A stretch of 64,000 nt of DNA from Anodontia alba (Eukaryota; Mollusca; Bivalvia; Lucinida; Lucinidae): positions 130,654,112 to 130,718,111 of the forward strand of contig OZ024823.1 in the NCBI GenBank assembly GCA_964016985.1, given 5' to 3'. The translations under genes were made by a program, and so were the position numbers. Below, in pieces: positions 33,285 through 43,369 of this stretch (the stretch's first letter is position 1; each line of letters opens with the position of its first letter). The notes under the pieces are model-generated. The model was given only the letters and a program-made list of their open reading frames with translations, did not search any database and was not told the DNA's origin.

Positions 33285-33505
33285 GTCATTAACCCTTGTC
33301 ATGCTAAATACATTTATATGCCGCGCCCACTTTTAGATGTCAGCCAATCAGATTCCTTGATCCAGACTGTTGATATAAATTCACATATTAAATGGCAAAC
33401 AGTGCAGATCCAGATCAGTTAGCTTCTTCAGAAGCCAACTGATTTGGATCTACACTGTTTGCAAAGGCAAGGCATATCCGGGTTCAGCAGGACAAGGGTT
33501 AAGCC
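33285..33505. repeat. AACCCGGATATA / GCAAACAGTG hairpin family, copy 3
   Basis: It is in reverse orientation: AACCCTTGTCATGCTAAATA, ATGCCGCGCCCACTTTTAGA, then GCAAACAGTGCAGATCCAGA, a CTTCTTCAGAAG tip and ATCTACACTGTTTGCAAAGG, ending in TTCAGCAGGACAAGGGTTAA. Confidence 0.78.
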
Positions 33506-33774
33506 CGTTTCGGGATCGCTGTTTAATTTGAGGGCCAATGATCAGGCATTCTCTGATACTAGCTAATCTGGCCCTGTAAACTTGACACTTTAGCTATTTT
33601 AGTTCTTGCGTGTTTATATCTCTCAAGAATTATTCTTTTAAGAATCTATTTAGACACATCTATAGAAAATAAAATGATCTTGTTTAAGTACGACACGAGT
33701 GAAAGCCTCCGAATATTTAGGTTGATATTGTCTGTATCCCCCGTGTTCCCGATCCCCTGCCTGGAAGGGTACTG

Positions 33775-34080
33775 TAAATGCGCAGTCAGTTCAAGACATA
33801 AGCAATCAGCATAAATCTTATTTAGAATTGCAGAACGCACGAGTCTTGATCAGAGTGGGAAGTCTCGCTCTGGGCATGTGTAAGTCACATTTGCCGGAAA
33901 CAAGTTTATGTGATGAAAAGGCATTTTTGAACTATTAACCGGCTATACGTAAATAATAGTAGACAATATTTTTAATTATCCTTAATTTTCCTTATGGACC
34001 AATTCGCAATTCGTAATGTAAAGAAATATTTTTTGAAAAGTAAGAAAATATTACTTTTTTGGCGTCTGCTAATTTTGGCA
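33775..34080. repeat. Dispersed duplication, copy 2
   Basis: The same about 300 bp as 30540-30845, in the same orientation, with small substitutions (for example AATAATAGTAGACAATATTT). Both copies end in GGCGTCTGCTAATTTTGG-like sequence, so the unit may be a mobile element. Confidence 0.85.
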
Positions 34081-34164
34081 CATTACTTTTGCAGTATTGC
34101 ATCACATACCGAAATTGCCCATGTGACATATCACAGAAGATATCTAACTGACCCGAATAAGGTG

Positions 34165-34220
34165 GTGGTTAGAAGGCATGGCCTGTCAGGCCTGTAAGGC
34201 CTGGCAGGCCTGTCAGGTAT
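34165..34220. repeat. GCCTGTCAGGCC compact repeat
   Basis: CATGGCCTGTCAGGCCTGTA followed by AGGCCTGGCAGGCCTGTCAG: overlapping AGGCCT palindromes and GGCCTGTCAGG direct repeats, unusually GC-rich for the window. Confidence 0.7.
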
Positions 34221-34229
34221 TTTTGACAA

Positions 34230-34438
34230 TAACTTTAACCCTTGTCCAGCTGAATAAATTAAGATGCCATGCCCTTTCGAAATTTTCAGCCAATCAGATT
34301 ACTTGATCCAGATTGTTAATATAAATTCACATACTGAATGCCAAACAGTGCAGTTTGCTTTTTAGAAGCTAACTGATCTGGATCTACATTGTTTGCAGGG
34401 GCAGTGTATATCCGGGTTCAGCAGGACAAGGGTTAAAA
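34230..34438. repeat. AACCCGGATATA / GCAAACAGTG hairpin family, copy 4
   Basis: AACCCTTGTCCAGCTGAATA, CAAACAGTGCAGTTTGCTTT, GAAGCTAACTGATCTGGATC, TACATTGTTTGCAGGGGCAG, CAGCAGGACAAGGGTTAA. Part of the left stem arm is deleted. Confidence 0.75.
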
Positions 34439-34935
34439 TATTGCATCATACTCTGGAAATGTCGGATTGCACATGACCAATTATAAAAACAATGCTACCG
34501 TAAATATGGGGAGGCTCCTTCAAGCTGTTCAGAACATATGGCCTGGATACGATGTTTTTACCAATGATCATATCTGTGAAAATTCTAAATCTGACAACTG
34601 AGTTTTTGAACAGGACACATTGGTATTCTAATATGCATAATTCTTCCAAATTTGGCAACATACCTTCCATAAGTTTCGCTGATACAGTCCAAATACAGAT
34701 TTTGTACCAAAGGCCTTATCCTGGAACTACTGGCGTCATAATTCTCAATGTTTGCAAAATGAGCTCTGAGTCAGTGATCTCAAAGAACCAGTAAATATTC
34801 ACCGCAGACCACCTGCTCGGAAGGATCCGAAATTCCATACATAACTATGCATTAAATTACATCCTTAGGTAACTGATGTTTTACTTAATACGATTATACC
34901 GTCTAAAACAGATAGTGACTAAACGAACTACTTAC

Positions 34936-35697
34936 CGATAGACCAAAGATATTCTTTAATAGAACTTTGTGGATCTAAAAAGCTCCAAGCCGCATGAACT
35001 GAAGACCAATCGTGTATAAAAACAGTATTAACTTGAACGTGACCATTAGGTGTCGCCTCCTCGTCAGAGCTTAGTGTGACCTTCTGGACTGAAACACCAT
35101 CTATTGCCAATCCCGTTGCTGTTCCGACAGTGCCTATTGTTAATGTAGTTACACTTCCTGTACCATGGAAATAAAAGGTATGTTTGTGCCAGAATATCTC
35201 ACTGCCTACATCATGTCTATATGGCTTATCATAGAGCATAAAAATATGTTCATCCCCATCTACACTGAATAAACCAATTTTAGACGACACTGTGGCTGAA
35301 TCAAAGCTTATATGAGAGGTGTGAAATATGACTCTATAAGTTTCGCCTTCTTCAATATTAGTCAATGATTGTTTAATAGTACCAGAAATGATGATAAAAT
35401 ATTTCCCATCTCGAGCTGATCCTGTTTCATCAAACACATGAAATAAACAAGTAGAATTGGTCATATCCCACCCTGGTGGTGATTCATCTGAGCACTCAGA
35501 ATCTGATGAAAGATTATTTTTATCTGTAAATTTTATTGCTGTTTCAAATGAAGGATTGGAAACTATGTTTTCTTTAAACGTTGTTTTGTTCTCCCGCACA
35601 GGTCCAGTTGTATCAATTATGACGCCGTTTGAACACACGGTGTCCGAGACATGTCCAGCAGCATCAGTTGCTCTTACTTCTGTCACCACTTTATCAC
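34936..35697 (-). CDS. Exon 8: end of module 2, jelly-roll carbohydrate-binding-like domain, start of module 3
   Basis: At 762 nt this is by far the longest exon, with acceptor TTTGTAG, donor ATCG/GTAAGT and phase 1 at both ends. Residues 1-35 complete module 2 (TEVRATDAAGHVS, VIIDTTGPV). Residues 45-205 look like a galactose-binding-like jelly roll of the CBM4/9 or DUF642 type: NIVSNPSFE, then PPGWDM, DGKYFIIISG, a strand IKQSLTNIEEGETYRV, and a closing GLAIDGVSVQKV. The last 45 residues start module 3 (AAWSFLDPQSSIKEYLWSIG). Such domains often bind glycans; binding here is inference. The assignment rests on motif pattern, not on a search. Confidence 0.9.
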
Positions 35698-35754
35698 CTA
35701 CAAACATATGAATGGCAACATGAAGAAGGGCTACCCGTCAGAAAACGGTCCTCC

Positions 35755-35965
35755 GGACTAATGCGCCCAGCGAAGATTCAGATCAGACTGCGCATTTGCG
35801 CAGTCTGATCAGAATCTTCACTGGGCGTACTTTAGATAGCCAATGATGCAAAGTTTCCTCACGCGGACAACGAAGACTCTGATCAGACTGCGAAGATGCG
35901 CAGGCTGATTTGAGTCTTCGTTGGGTGCGCATGTCAGAAGATAAGTTTTCTTACGTTGCGGCTCA
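35755..35965. repeat. GATCAGACTGCGC hairpin family, two adjacent stems
   Basis: Stem 1 is ATGCGCCCAGCGAAGATTCA, GATCAGACTGCGCATTTGCG and its partner ending CACTGGGCGTAC. Stem 2 is GACAACGAAGACTCTGATCA with GCAGGCTGATTTGAGTCTTC and GTTGGGTGCGCATGTCAGAA. It resembles 25008-25195 in order and spacing. Confidence 0.78.
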
Positions 35966-36409
35966 AGAAAAGTTTATCGCAAATGCATGCAAAGAGGAAG
36001 CGGATTAGATGCGCAGTCTGATCTGGTCTTCGTTGTCCGCTTACATAATCTGTTGTTACTATAAAATATACCCCTGACTAGACAATGCCTTGTAAAGATA
36101 TAGATCTATGCTGCTCGTTAAGCAACATTTGAAGGATACAGCTATAGCTCTGTTCGAAAGGAAACTGCGTGTATGCACATGACAGCTCCTCTCATTATCC
36201 TAGCTAGCTCTTCCAACGCTATTTTATGGTCATAAATTATCTGAGACGCACGTAACTACGAAATGAGAGAGGCTGACCTTGATTGAAATTGGAAGGAAAC
36301 ACTCATTCTACCCATCTACGATAGAAGATATAGTGTGTCGAAAAAATAAACAAAATGGCTACTGTAGCATTCTTATTACTAGTGTGTTTTAAATAATAAA
36401 ATATATAAA

Positions 36410-36530
36410 AAGGTTGCCCTTGAAAACAGAGAACAAATAAAAGTATGAAACTTGTAGTCTCCGTTTTATTGAGATTCTTCAAACAATAGCAATGTAGTTT
36501 GCAGGGGTTACATACGCCAGCCCCCGCCCC
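36410..36530 (+). repeat. GGAAACAAAG direct-repeat family, copy
   Basis: AAAGGTTGCCCTTGAAAACA, AGTCTCCGTTTTATTGAGAT and TTCTTCAAACAATAGCAATG match 1340-1420 and 45190-45280 (reverse). Confidence 0.55.
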
Positions 36531-36723
36531 ACCGCATCCCACCCCCGTCCACCGACACCCCATCAGACACAGCGACACAGTTGCAATCACAAACATACGA
36601 TTTAGCAAGAACTGCAACGGAAGAAATGCTTGGAATGGTCAGAAGAAACAACCACTGAAGAGCTTTTAAACTTACACGATCGCAACCTCGCCAAGACAGT
36701 TGATGCAGTTCAAAATTACAAAG

Positions 36724-36809
36724 TGATGTGCGCCCAGTGAACAAATTGATGTGCGCCCAGCGAACAAATTGATGTGCGCCCAGCGAACAAATTGATGTGC
36801 GCCCAGCGA
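36724..36809 (+). repeat. 23-bp tandem repeat, about four units
   Basis: The unit is GATGTGCGCCCAGCGAACAA plus ATT, in perfect or near-perfect copies. It is an internal expansion of the outer stem of the GATCAGACTGCGC hairpin that follows. Confidence 0.93.
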
Positions 36810-37000
36810 AGACACTTCAGCTCGGGCATCCACCCAGTCTGATCAGAATATTCGCTCTGCGCTCAATGGGTAGCTAAGGATCCAAGCTTTCTTCATGTGG
36901 ACAGCGAGGACTCTGATCAGACTGGGCGGATGCCCAGTCTGATCAAAGTCCTCGCTGGGCGCACATGCCATTTGGTTGGTTTTGTCATGAGGTGGCTCAT
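36810..37000. repeat. GATCAGACTGCGC hairpin family, two stems after the 23-bp array
   Basis: CATCCACCCAGTCTGATCAG lies in the first stem. The second has GACAGCGAGGACTCTGATCA, a GACTGGGCGGATGCCCAGTC palindrome and CCTCGCTGGGCGCACATGCC. The sequence variant is GGGC rather than GCGC. Confidence 0.75.
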
Positions 37001-37034
37001 ATGTGTAAGATTCCCTACCTCAACAGTGAAACAT

Positions 37035-37035
<1 letters not shown>

Positions 37036-37075
<40 letters not shown>
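37036..37075. repeat. Poly(A) tract, about 40 bp
   Basis: An uninterrupted A run followed by CGCAATCACAACACTGC. It could be the tail of a retroposed sequence, but no body was recognised. Confidence 0.95.
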
Positions 37076-37076
<1 letters not shown>

Positions 37077-37504
37077 GCAATCACAACACTGCAATGAAAC
37101 AAAGTAGAGGGCTCAATGGCACTCTGAAAGCAGAGTAAACGAAAACCATAAGTTGGATCACAATGGGCCCGAAAACAGACAGCGAGTCCTCTGGCTTATT
37201 CCGGCTTATTTGAAATAAATATGGGTATACTCAGGGTAGACTTTAACAACGGAAAGCAGTCGTTCTCCTAAGAAATGCATTTATTGTGGTAAACTTCGTT
37301 AGCACTGGCGACAGGCGTTCAGGTTTCGGTCCGTCCCTTCTACCGTCCATGTACTTACGGCCACCCTAGCGTCCACCCTATATGGAGTCTAGAAACTGTA
37401 AAACTTTACCGTTAGTTTCACTTCACTCTTTGTTTTATCTCACTGAGTTAAACGAGGTTGATTCCCACTGTTCTGGTGTCTGTTTTCACATTTAAGTGCG
37501 CCTG

Positions 37505-37930
37505 TACAATTTGAGCCAGCGCAAATAAAACCTACAATAACACGTGTGCGACATCAGCCTGCGCATCCGCGCAGTCTAATCAGAACATTAGCTGACAGCA
37601 AGTGCCTTCTACAGCCTCAGGGCTGTCCAAACACGGATAAACGAAATAAAAATATAAAAAGATTGCCTTTGGAAACAAAGCACACATTACAGATAGAAAA
37701 TGGGAGTCTCGGTTTTATTGAGACTCTTCATAAACAGTAATGAAGTTTGCTACACTGCGTATACATGAGCAGAACTCCATTTTGAAGGATAAAACAATGG
37801 GCCCAAAGGAAATGAAAATATAATCTGCACTAGTGTGAAGTACGGGGAGACGTTCTACGGCCGCCATACGACAGTGACACTAACGCCAGCTGCAGTGAGG
37901 TAAAATTAAAATCTAAAAGGTTGCCTTGCC
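37505..37930. repeat. GATCAGACTGCGC end fragment and GGAAACAAAG repeat copy
   Basis: GAGCCAGCGCAAATAAAACC and TGCGCATCCGCGCAGTCTAA (37512-37580) belong to the hairpin family. GATTGCCTTTGGAAACAAAG at 37660 starts a copy of the direct repeat seen at 727, running through GGAGACGTTCTACGGCCGCC to about 37925. Confidence 0.7.
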
Positions 37931-38104
37931 GTACTGGGTGGAACAACAGGATGATCTGAGTATTTGATGGTCACACAGGTCTTTTTGTAGGTTTTTTTGT
38001 GCGTTGGCTCATTTATAAGCCGACTGTTAAACAACTACAAAATATTTTACTGTTTTCTTACTGAGTTTTGCTCATTTTGCTATGAATCCTATATGTGTAA
38101 TAGA

Positions 38105-38250
38105 GTTAACCCTAGTGAACTGGATCTGCACTGTTAGCCATTAAGTATGTGAAATTTAGAACAATAATCCGGATCAAGTAATCGTATTGGCAAAAAATTA
38201 GAAGTGGGCGTGGCATCTTAATTTATTCAGCAAGACAAGGATTAAGGTAA
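38105..38250. repeat. AACCCGGATATA / GCAAACAGTG hairpin family, right half
   Basis: GAACTGGATCTGCACTGTTA, GGATCAAGTAATCGTATTGG, GGGCGTGGCATCTTAATTTA, TTCAGCAAGACAAGGATTAA. The left stem arm is missing. Confidence 0.65.
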
Positions 38251-38439
38251 ATGGATACACTCAGTGGAGTTCCCGCCGTTTTACAAGAGATACAATTTTT
38301 TGTGAATCCTGTTTTCTTTCCTACACACCAAGCCCCTTCTGAAAAAGGGTCTACTCGCAAAGGAAAGACCTTGTTAGGGAGGCAAAACAATTATGGAAGG
38401 ACGTGTATCCATTTCCCTTAAAAAACAATATACATGTAC

Positions 38440-38643
38440 CATTGTACAGTTCTTGCTCTAGATCAAATGTCACTGAGGTTGCAATGCCAACATCGGTGAA
38501 ATCCATCAAATGACATTCTCCTATGGCATTGTGATAAGACAAACATGCCTCGTATTTAATGATGCCTGAGTCAAGATCCTTGAACCCATACCAGAAGGCC
38601 TGAACTCTAGTTGACAGTGACTGTACATTTATATCGTGGAAAC
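38440..38643 (-). CDS. Exon 7: first half of FN3/Ig-like module 2
   Basis: The acceptor is CTTTTCAG and the donor CAATG/GTACAT, giving 204 nt with phase 1 at both ends. It encodes FHDINVQSLSTRVQAFWYGF, KDLDSGIIKYEA and a run to DLEQELYNG. The W-x-x-F-x-D-x-x-S-G-I-x-x-Y-E pattern matches the first half of modules 3, 4 and 5. The two Cys (EACLSYHN and GECHLMDF) may form a local disulfide; that is inference. Confidence 0.9.
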
Positions 38644-38700
38644 CTGAAAAGATATCACTCAATTTAACCCATTGTTTTCTGGATACCGCTAAAAGGTAAT

Positions 38701-38770
38701 TGGCAAACAGTGCAGACCCAGATCAGACGCCGCTGAACGCGGCGTCTGATCAGGGTCTGCATGTTTGCAA
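38701..38770. repeat. GCAAACAGTG / GGCGTCTGATC hairpin, copy
   Basis: GGCAAACAGTGCAGACCCAG, ATCAGACGCCGCTGAACGCG and GCGTCTGATCAGGGTCTGCA: a compact stem of about 32 bp per arm. It sits 58 bp upstream of exon 7. Confidence 0.8.
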
Positions 38771-38795
38771 ATAGTTTGGCCTTTTTCTCTAAAAA

Positions 38796-39119
38796 TACAG
38801 TCGACCCTCGCTATCTAGAACTCGCTTATCTCGAATATCCGCTTATCTCGAAGTGAAAATCTGGTCCCTGTTATACCAACAGGCAACAAAATATTGTGGA
38901 AAAGAGGAGAAATTGCTCCTTAGGAGCCTTTTCTCCTCTTTTCCACAATATTTTCAATATATCTATAACTTAGGAGTCAAATTACATATTCATTCTGTTA
39001 AAAGTGATTGTTTGATTAATTGTTTTCCTCAGTTCCGCAAATCTGATATGTCGAAGTACGGATATCTCGAAGTGTTTCACAGAGTCCCTTGGAGTTCGAG
39101 ATAACGAGAGTCGACTGTA
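38796..39119. mobile_element. MITE family C (CAGTCGACTCTCG), copy 1
   Basis: The terminal inverted repeats ACAGTCGACCCTCGCTATCT and GAGATAACGAGAGTCGACTGT are flanked by TA. The interior holds the palindrome TGTGGAAAAGAGGAGAAATT and AGCCTTTTCTCCTCTTTTCC. It is Tc1/mariner/pogo-like by ends and TA target. Confidence 0.88.
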
Positions 39120-39229
39120 TATACATTATATAGCCTGAGTACCTGAAATTGCAATTAGACTCTTCCAATATATATAGTATAGGAGAGTCCATTCAGAATA
39201 TAATTGGTTAGACAATGAGTTTGTGAAAT

Positions 39230-39470
39230 TAATTTGGCCGCGTCAAGCAAAGAAAGTGCCTTCAAGCATGCGCAAAGTGTACTGATTCAAATCATCCTGC
39301 ACCTCCGCAAAGTCTCATACGGGGCTTTGCTTTGCATTGAAACATTCTATAAAATTCAATGATTCTGTATGTGGACAGCAAAGGCCCTGATCAGACCGCG
39401 CGGATGCGCAGGCTGAGCTGGGCCCTCGCTGTCCGCACAGGCGTTTTTGCATGACGCGGCCCAATCTACA
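39230..39470. repeat. GATCAGACTGCGC hairpin family, copy
   Basis: TGTGGACAGCAAAGGCCCTG, ATCAGACCGCGCGGATGCGC and AGGCTGAGCTGGGCCCTCGC, with outer GTGCCTTCAAGCATGCGCAA and GCATGACGCGGCCC. Confidence 0.7.
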
Positions 39471-39948
39471 GCCCATTTCAAAACGACTAAATAAAATGAA
39501 TGAAACACTTAGAGTCTCCGTATAGAGCATTGTTTAACTTGAATGTAAACTTATTGTTTCCTATGTTTATGATTAAAGAGACTACCCTGCTAAAATCATG
39601 CTAAATAAAAAATAATGAGATTAGATAACACGTCCAAGGGTGGCAAATTAGGAAATTTCGTTTAAGTAATGCTTCCTTTGAGAAGGGGGGCTAATATGTT
39701 AACGTCAGTGCTCTCCCTTGGACATGAATAAATTCGCCATAAGCTGTAAACATGCACTGTGACAATTTAATACACGTGTTTATGAAAATATACATATTTC
39801 TTGCATTGTTATTTATGTAATATACTTGATCAACACTAAAACTATACGGTTCTCAATATAATTTGACGAACGTCAATGAAAGTATTTTTTTATTTACATT
39901 TTATTTTATTACGTTCTTTATTTTACGACCATTTTAGAAGAATGCTCT

Positions 39949-40185
39949 GCCGGTCTCGGTGGCTCAGTCAGATGCGAGTCCGACTGGCGATCAGTTCCAT
40001 CACCGCAAGGCCCGGCAAAATCATGAATTTTTTTAAGGCCATTCTCTCCCTTTCGCTGATTGAAGAAGGGCAGTTGTTAGTTTCTGACGAAAGAATGTGC
40101 ACAAGTATTGGTTAATCGCTTAGTTGACTAAGCCTGTCCAGGAAAAGTGTGGTAAGGTAAAATGACCTTACTTCTGCAGAGGGAT
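39949..40185 (+). repeat. tRNA-derived SINE, copy 2
   Basis: The head is GGTCTCGGTGGCTCAGTCAG with a decayed box B (GATCAGTTCCATCACC). The body is TTCTCTCCCTTTCGCTGATT, CAGTTGTTAGTTTCTGACGA, GAATGTGCACAAGTATTGG and GCTTAGTTGACTAAGCCTG. The body matches SINE copy 1 on the other strand. Confidence 0.75.
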
Positions 40186-40189
40186 CTAC

Positions 40190-40468
40190 CATAATTAAGA
40201 CATGCCTATTCAAATATACTGAAAGATTTTACCAATAAAAATGGAAAATTTCAGATAAAAAATTCTAATAGTTTTCATATTTCTGCTCAAAACATAGATT
40301 GTGAGTACTCGTTAGAACCGCCTCGACGAGGCAGTTCTAACGAGTACCCACAATCTATGTTTTGAGCAGAAATAAGAAAAATAATGTATACCCCTGTAAA
40401 CCCCAGTTTTACTATATAAAAGTGGGGGTTTATGGGGGTCGAAATTATATAGGTATGTTTTTGTGATG
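40190..40468. mobile_element. Family A hairpin MITE, copy 6
   Basis: The left end ATAATTAAGACATGCCTATT is decayed and the right end GGTATGTTTTTGTGATG is clear. The central palindrome at 40290-40360 has one mismatch (GCAGTTCTAACG). It abuts SINE copy 2. Confidence 0.86.
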
Positions 40469-40834
40469 TGCTAACGATAGCATTTGCTCACCGTGGAAGC
40501 AACTTTTTTTTCCTTTACAGTATACCCCTTTTACAGAGAGGAGTGGTGTGATGGAAATACCGTTTGTCACTCATCCAGCGCTTCTCAGAGATACCATCAA
40601 TTAGCAAAATGGGCATGTACATTTTAGGAAAAGTATCTTAAGCAATTCAGATTAAGACTATTAAGGGTATAATTGTGACAAAATAGTGTACAGTTCTTTT
40701 GCGCATGTGTAGACTGGTTAATATCTTTGCTATTCACGTGTTTGTTTTTCAGAACAGTCTTAAGGAGACTAGATACACTTTGTAGATGTTCCGCCAATTT
40801 TGCAAAGAAGACAAATTTTGTAACTTCCTGTTTG

Positions 40835-40945
40835 AATTCCTTCTCACCGGGTCCTTCCTAAAAAGGATCTAATCTTAGAGGAATGAATTTGCTCTCACGG
40901 GGAGCAAATTCTTTCCTGTAAGAGTAGACCCTTTTCAGAACAAAG
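40835..40945. repeat. GGAAAGAATTTGCT hairpin element, copy
   Basis: GGTCCTTCCTAAAAAGGATC, TAATCTTAGAGGAATGAATT, a CACGGGG tip, GAGCAAATTCTTTCCTGTAA and GTAGACCCTTTTCAGAACAA. It lies 66 bp downstream of exon 6 on the minus strand. Confidence 0.72.
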
Positions 40946-41010
40946 GGAAACCAATTTTGAATACTGAGGTACCTCCCTTGAAAGTGCATCAGTTGTCCTT
41001 AAAACAATAC

Positions 41011-41214
41011 CTTTTCCATCCAGTACAACACCAGGGATCGGAGGTTCTAGGTCGAGCATAAACCCGTCCGATGTTTCTGTGGTATGAAGCCCAGCACTGT
41101 TATACGCTTGAACAACTGTGTAATAATGAATCCCTGGTTTCAGTTGTAAACCAGTCAGAGGAATTGATGTTACAGTCGCCTGAAGATCTTTGCTTAATAC
41201 GTGCACGTCATGTC
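41011..41214 (-). CDS. Exon 6: second half of FN3/Ig-like module 1
   Basis: The acceptor is CATTTCAG and the donor AAAAG/GTATTG, giving 204 nt with phase 1 at both ends. It encodes HDVHVLSKDLQATV, a strand pair HYYTVVQAYNSAGLHTT and a linker FMLDLEPPIPGVVLDGKG. The motif V-x-A-x-N-x-A-G-L is the hallmark late-strand signature in these modules and recurs in exons 8, 9 and 11. The inter-module linker ends in a DG-type turn at the exon border. Confidence 0.9.
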
Positions 41215-41294
41215 CTGAAATGGATGATACGCGCTATTATAGGAGTCACACTGCTAAAAGTGATCGTTAACCTTTACACTTCTGGATAGAGTCG

Positions 41295-41465
41295 ACTCAG
41301 CAGATGACAAATAGTGAATATTTGTCTTATTTTCCCCCAGAAAATAGCTTTGATATTTCACGCACATGTGTTAGCTGTTTCCTAAAGTGACAATTTGTTT
41401 TCTGGGAAAGTAAGAAGACTGTTTCAAAATGTCGTCTGCTGATTTTTTCCAGCATGCTTAGCGTT
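41295..41465. repeat. CAGCAGATGAC...GTCGTCTGCTG hairpin copy
   Basis: ACTCAGCAGATGACAAATAG, CCAGAAAATAGCTTTGATAT and TTTGTTTTCTGGGAAAGTAA, then AAAATGTCGTCTGCTGATTT. Confidence 0.7.
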
Positions 41466-41583
41466 AAGAACAGGCATATAGTGAAGATTCAGATCGGCCT
41501 GAGCTGCATGGAGTTCACAGTAATTATACCTTCAAAATATAATGAAACTTATCCGGCTTGACTGCGCACTCGAACCCATTACC

Positions 41584-41660
41584 CAGTTAACCTTACCTCA
41601 GGGTAGCTGACGGGCCGATAATGGCCCGCTATAGAATTATAAAGAATGCTAGCTGGGCAG
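41584..41660. repeat. GACGGGCCGAT hairpin, one half
   Basis: CAGGGTAGCTGACGGGCCGA, TAATGGCCCGCTATAGAATT and ATAAAGAATGCTAGCTGGGC: one arm of the element seen whole at 43000, 51785 and 59718. Confidence 0.65.
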
Positions 41661-41847
41661 GTGATAACATTTAGATGTAACAGGGATGAGATTGGGATGG
41701 ATGTGGTTCGTAACTGTATATTCACATGTTGATTACCGTATTTACCATAAGTATTCAGATATCTCAACTCCTTATCATACTACTTCTAAAATTTGAACAA
41801 GTACAATTTACCACCTGATGTTGTGTATACAAATTATTGAATGAGTG

Positions 41848-41922
41848 GCAAACAGTGTAGACCCTGATGAGACGCCGCGTTCTGCGGCGTCTCATCTGGG
41901 TCTACACTGTTTGCCAAGGCCT
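41848..41922. repeat. GCAAACAGTG / GACGCCGCG hairpin, perfect copy
   Basis: TGGCAAACAGTGTAGACCCT, GATGAGACGCCGCGTTCTGC, GGCGTCTCATCTGGGTCTAC and ACTGTTTGCCA. The arms are nearly perfect, about 33 bp each. A right-arm fragment recurs at 42195-42232 after a (TTA)n run. Confidence 0.85.
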
Positions 41923-42279
41923 GTCTGTCCGAAAACATATTGTAAATACGGTATATTACAAGATGACTTCTATAGTTATCTGGTTACAGTAAACCTTACG
42001 AGTATATGTTCAAAATAATCTGATAAAGGGATCCTTTGGAATTTCAGAATAAAACAAAAGATAGAAAACAGCAGACTCATTTAACCGTTTATTCCGATGG
42101 ATTCTTCTACCTTTACTATTTGGACCGGTCCATTTCCAGTAAAAGGTGTGTCTAGTTATTATTATTATTATTATTATCACCATGTTATATATATTCTGCG
42201 GCGTCTGATCTGGGTCGACACTGTTTGCCAATGTCCCTTCTATGGGACGCCAGACATAAATGGATTAACTGGGGGTGTT

Positions 42280-43000
42280 GGTTCATGAGGGATAATGAAA
42301 ATCTGCAACATTACTCCCTAGAAATATATTTTCATTGCATGAGATAAGTTTTCCTATAGGACTAGTAATAATATACTAGTATAAAATATAAACTATATAT
42401 CGACATACGGGTCGATGTTTTCCATTCAAGGACTTTACTATCGCAAAATAAACTGGAAGACGTGGAGTCCTTTGCCAATACAGAACGAAACTAAAGCTAG
42501 AATAGCCTACTCGTGTAATTGATGCCGTTATAAGTGATATGTGGTCAATAAAACGGACCTAGACAAAAAAAAATATAGAACCACAAAACTTAGCCACTGT
42601 TTTCTCGCATTAAACACACGCATTTCTGCAAAATATACCTAACCATTTCCTCATTTAGATCAGAGTTTATTCGAAGCACCGTATTTACCCCAAGTATTCT
42701 GACAATTTAACTAAAATATCTGATGGATACGTACGGTCTGTCTGAGTCTACACTGCTCGAATCCTTAGAATAAATACGGTGCATCAATTCATGTTAAGTA
42801 TCATGTATGACATGGAAGCATAAATTGTAGTGTGAAGTAGCTTGGTGAAATGCGGATTCAAATTTAAACACAGATCTAAACGAAACCTGAGGTCGTGAAT
42901 AGATTATCTGAGTTTGAATGTTGAATACTGCTTAATTTGTTCTAGGTGTCAATTTCCTATTCTGGAAACTAATTTTCAAATAGCTGTGACCTCTACCCAG
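42280..43000. other. No recognisable feature
   Basis: AT-rich intron sequence. Two CACCGTATTTACCCCAAGTA / ATTCTTAGAATAAATACGGT-like half palindromes (42677-42785) hint at another small inverted repeat. Nothing else was seen. Confidence 0.4.
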
Positions 43001-43100
43001 TAAGCATTCTTTATAAATCTATAGCGGGCTGTATCGGCCCGTCAGGGTAACTGACGGGCCGGTAACGGCCCGCTGTAGATTTATAAAGAATGCTAGCATG
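43000..43100. repeat. GACGGGCCGAT hairpin, copy 2
   Basis: AGCATTCTTTATAAATCTAT, AGCGGGCTGTATCGGCCCGT, CAGGGTAACTGACGGGCCGG and TAACGGCCCGCTGTAGATTT, then ATAAAGAATGCTAGC. The arms differ at a few positions. Confidence 0.82.
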
Positions 43101-43369
43101 TTTACTGCTTATAAAACATCTAAGTATATAGTTCACCGACACCGAAATGGCTAACAAAGGACTCAATGCTCCAGTACATTACTATTTGGTAATCAACTAA
43201 GTCGATGTCCTGACAATGTTCTAGCAATTATGCTTTGAAAATGTGCGAGTATACCTGATTTGTATTGTCCTTGATTCTGTTGTAACAGGGTTGTGGAATT
43301 ATAAAATTTTATTACTTGTCCACAAACAAGTAAATGGCCAATGCCATTTGCCCAACCAAGACTTACTTG

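Noticed and set aside
35457..35711. 84-codon plus-strand frame
   Set aside because: It is antisense to exon 8, whose minus-strand frame is supported by phase and domain motifs.
36508..36744. 78-codon minus-strand frame with Gly/Trp-rich end
   Set aside because: No splice or domain support, and it overlaps a direct-repeat copy.
36724..36809. CRISPR-like array
   Set aside because: Units are contiguous 23-mers without spacers in a eukaryotic intron; it is a minisatellite.
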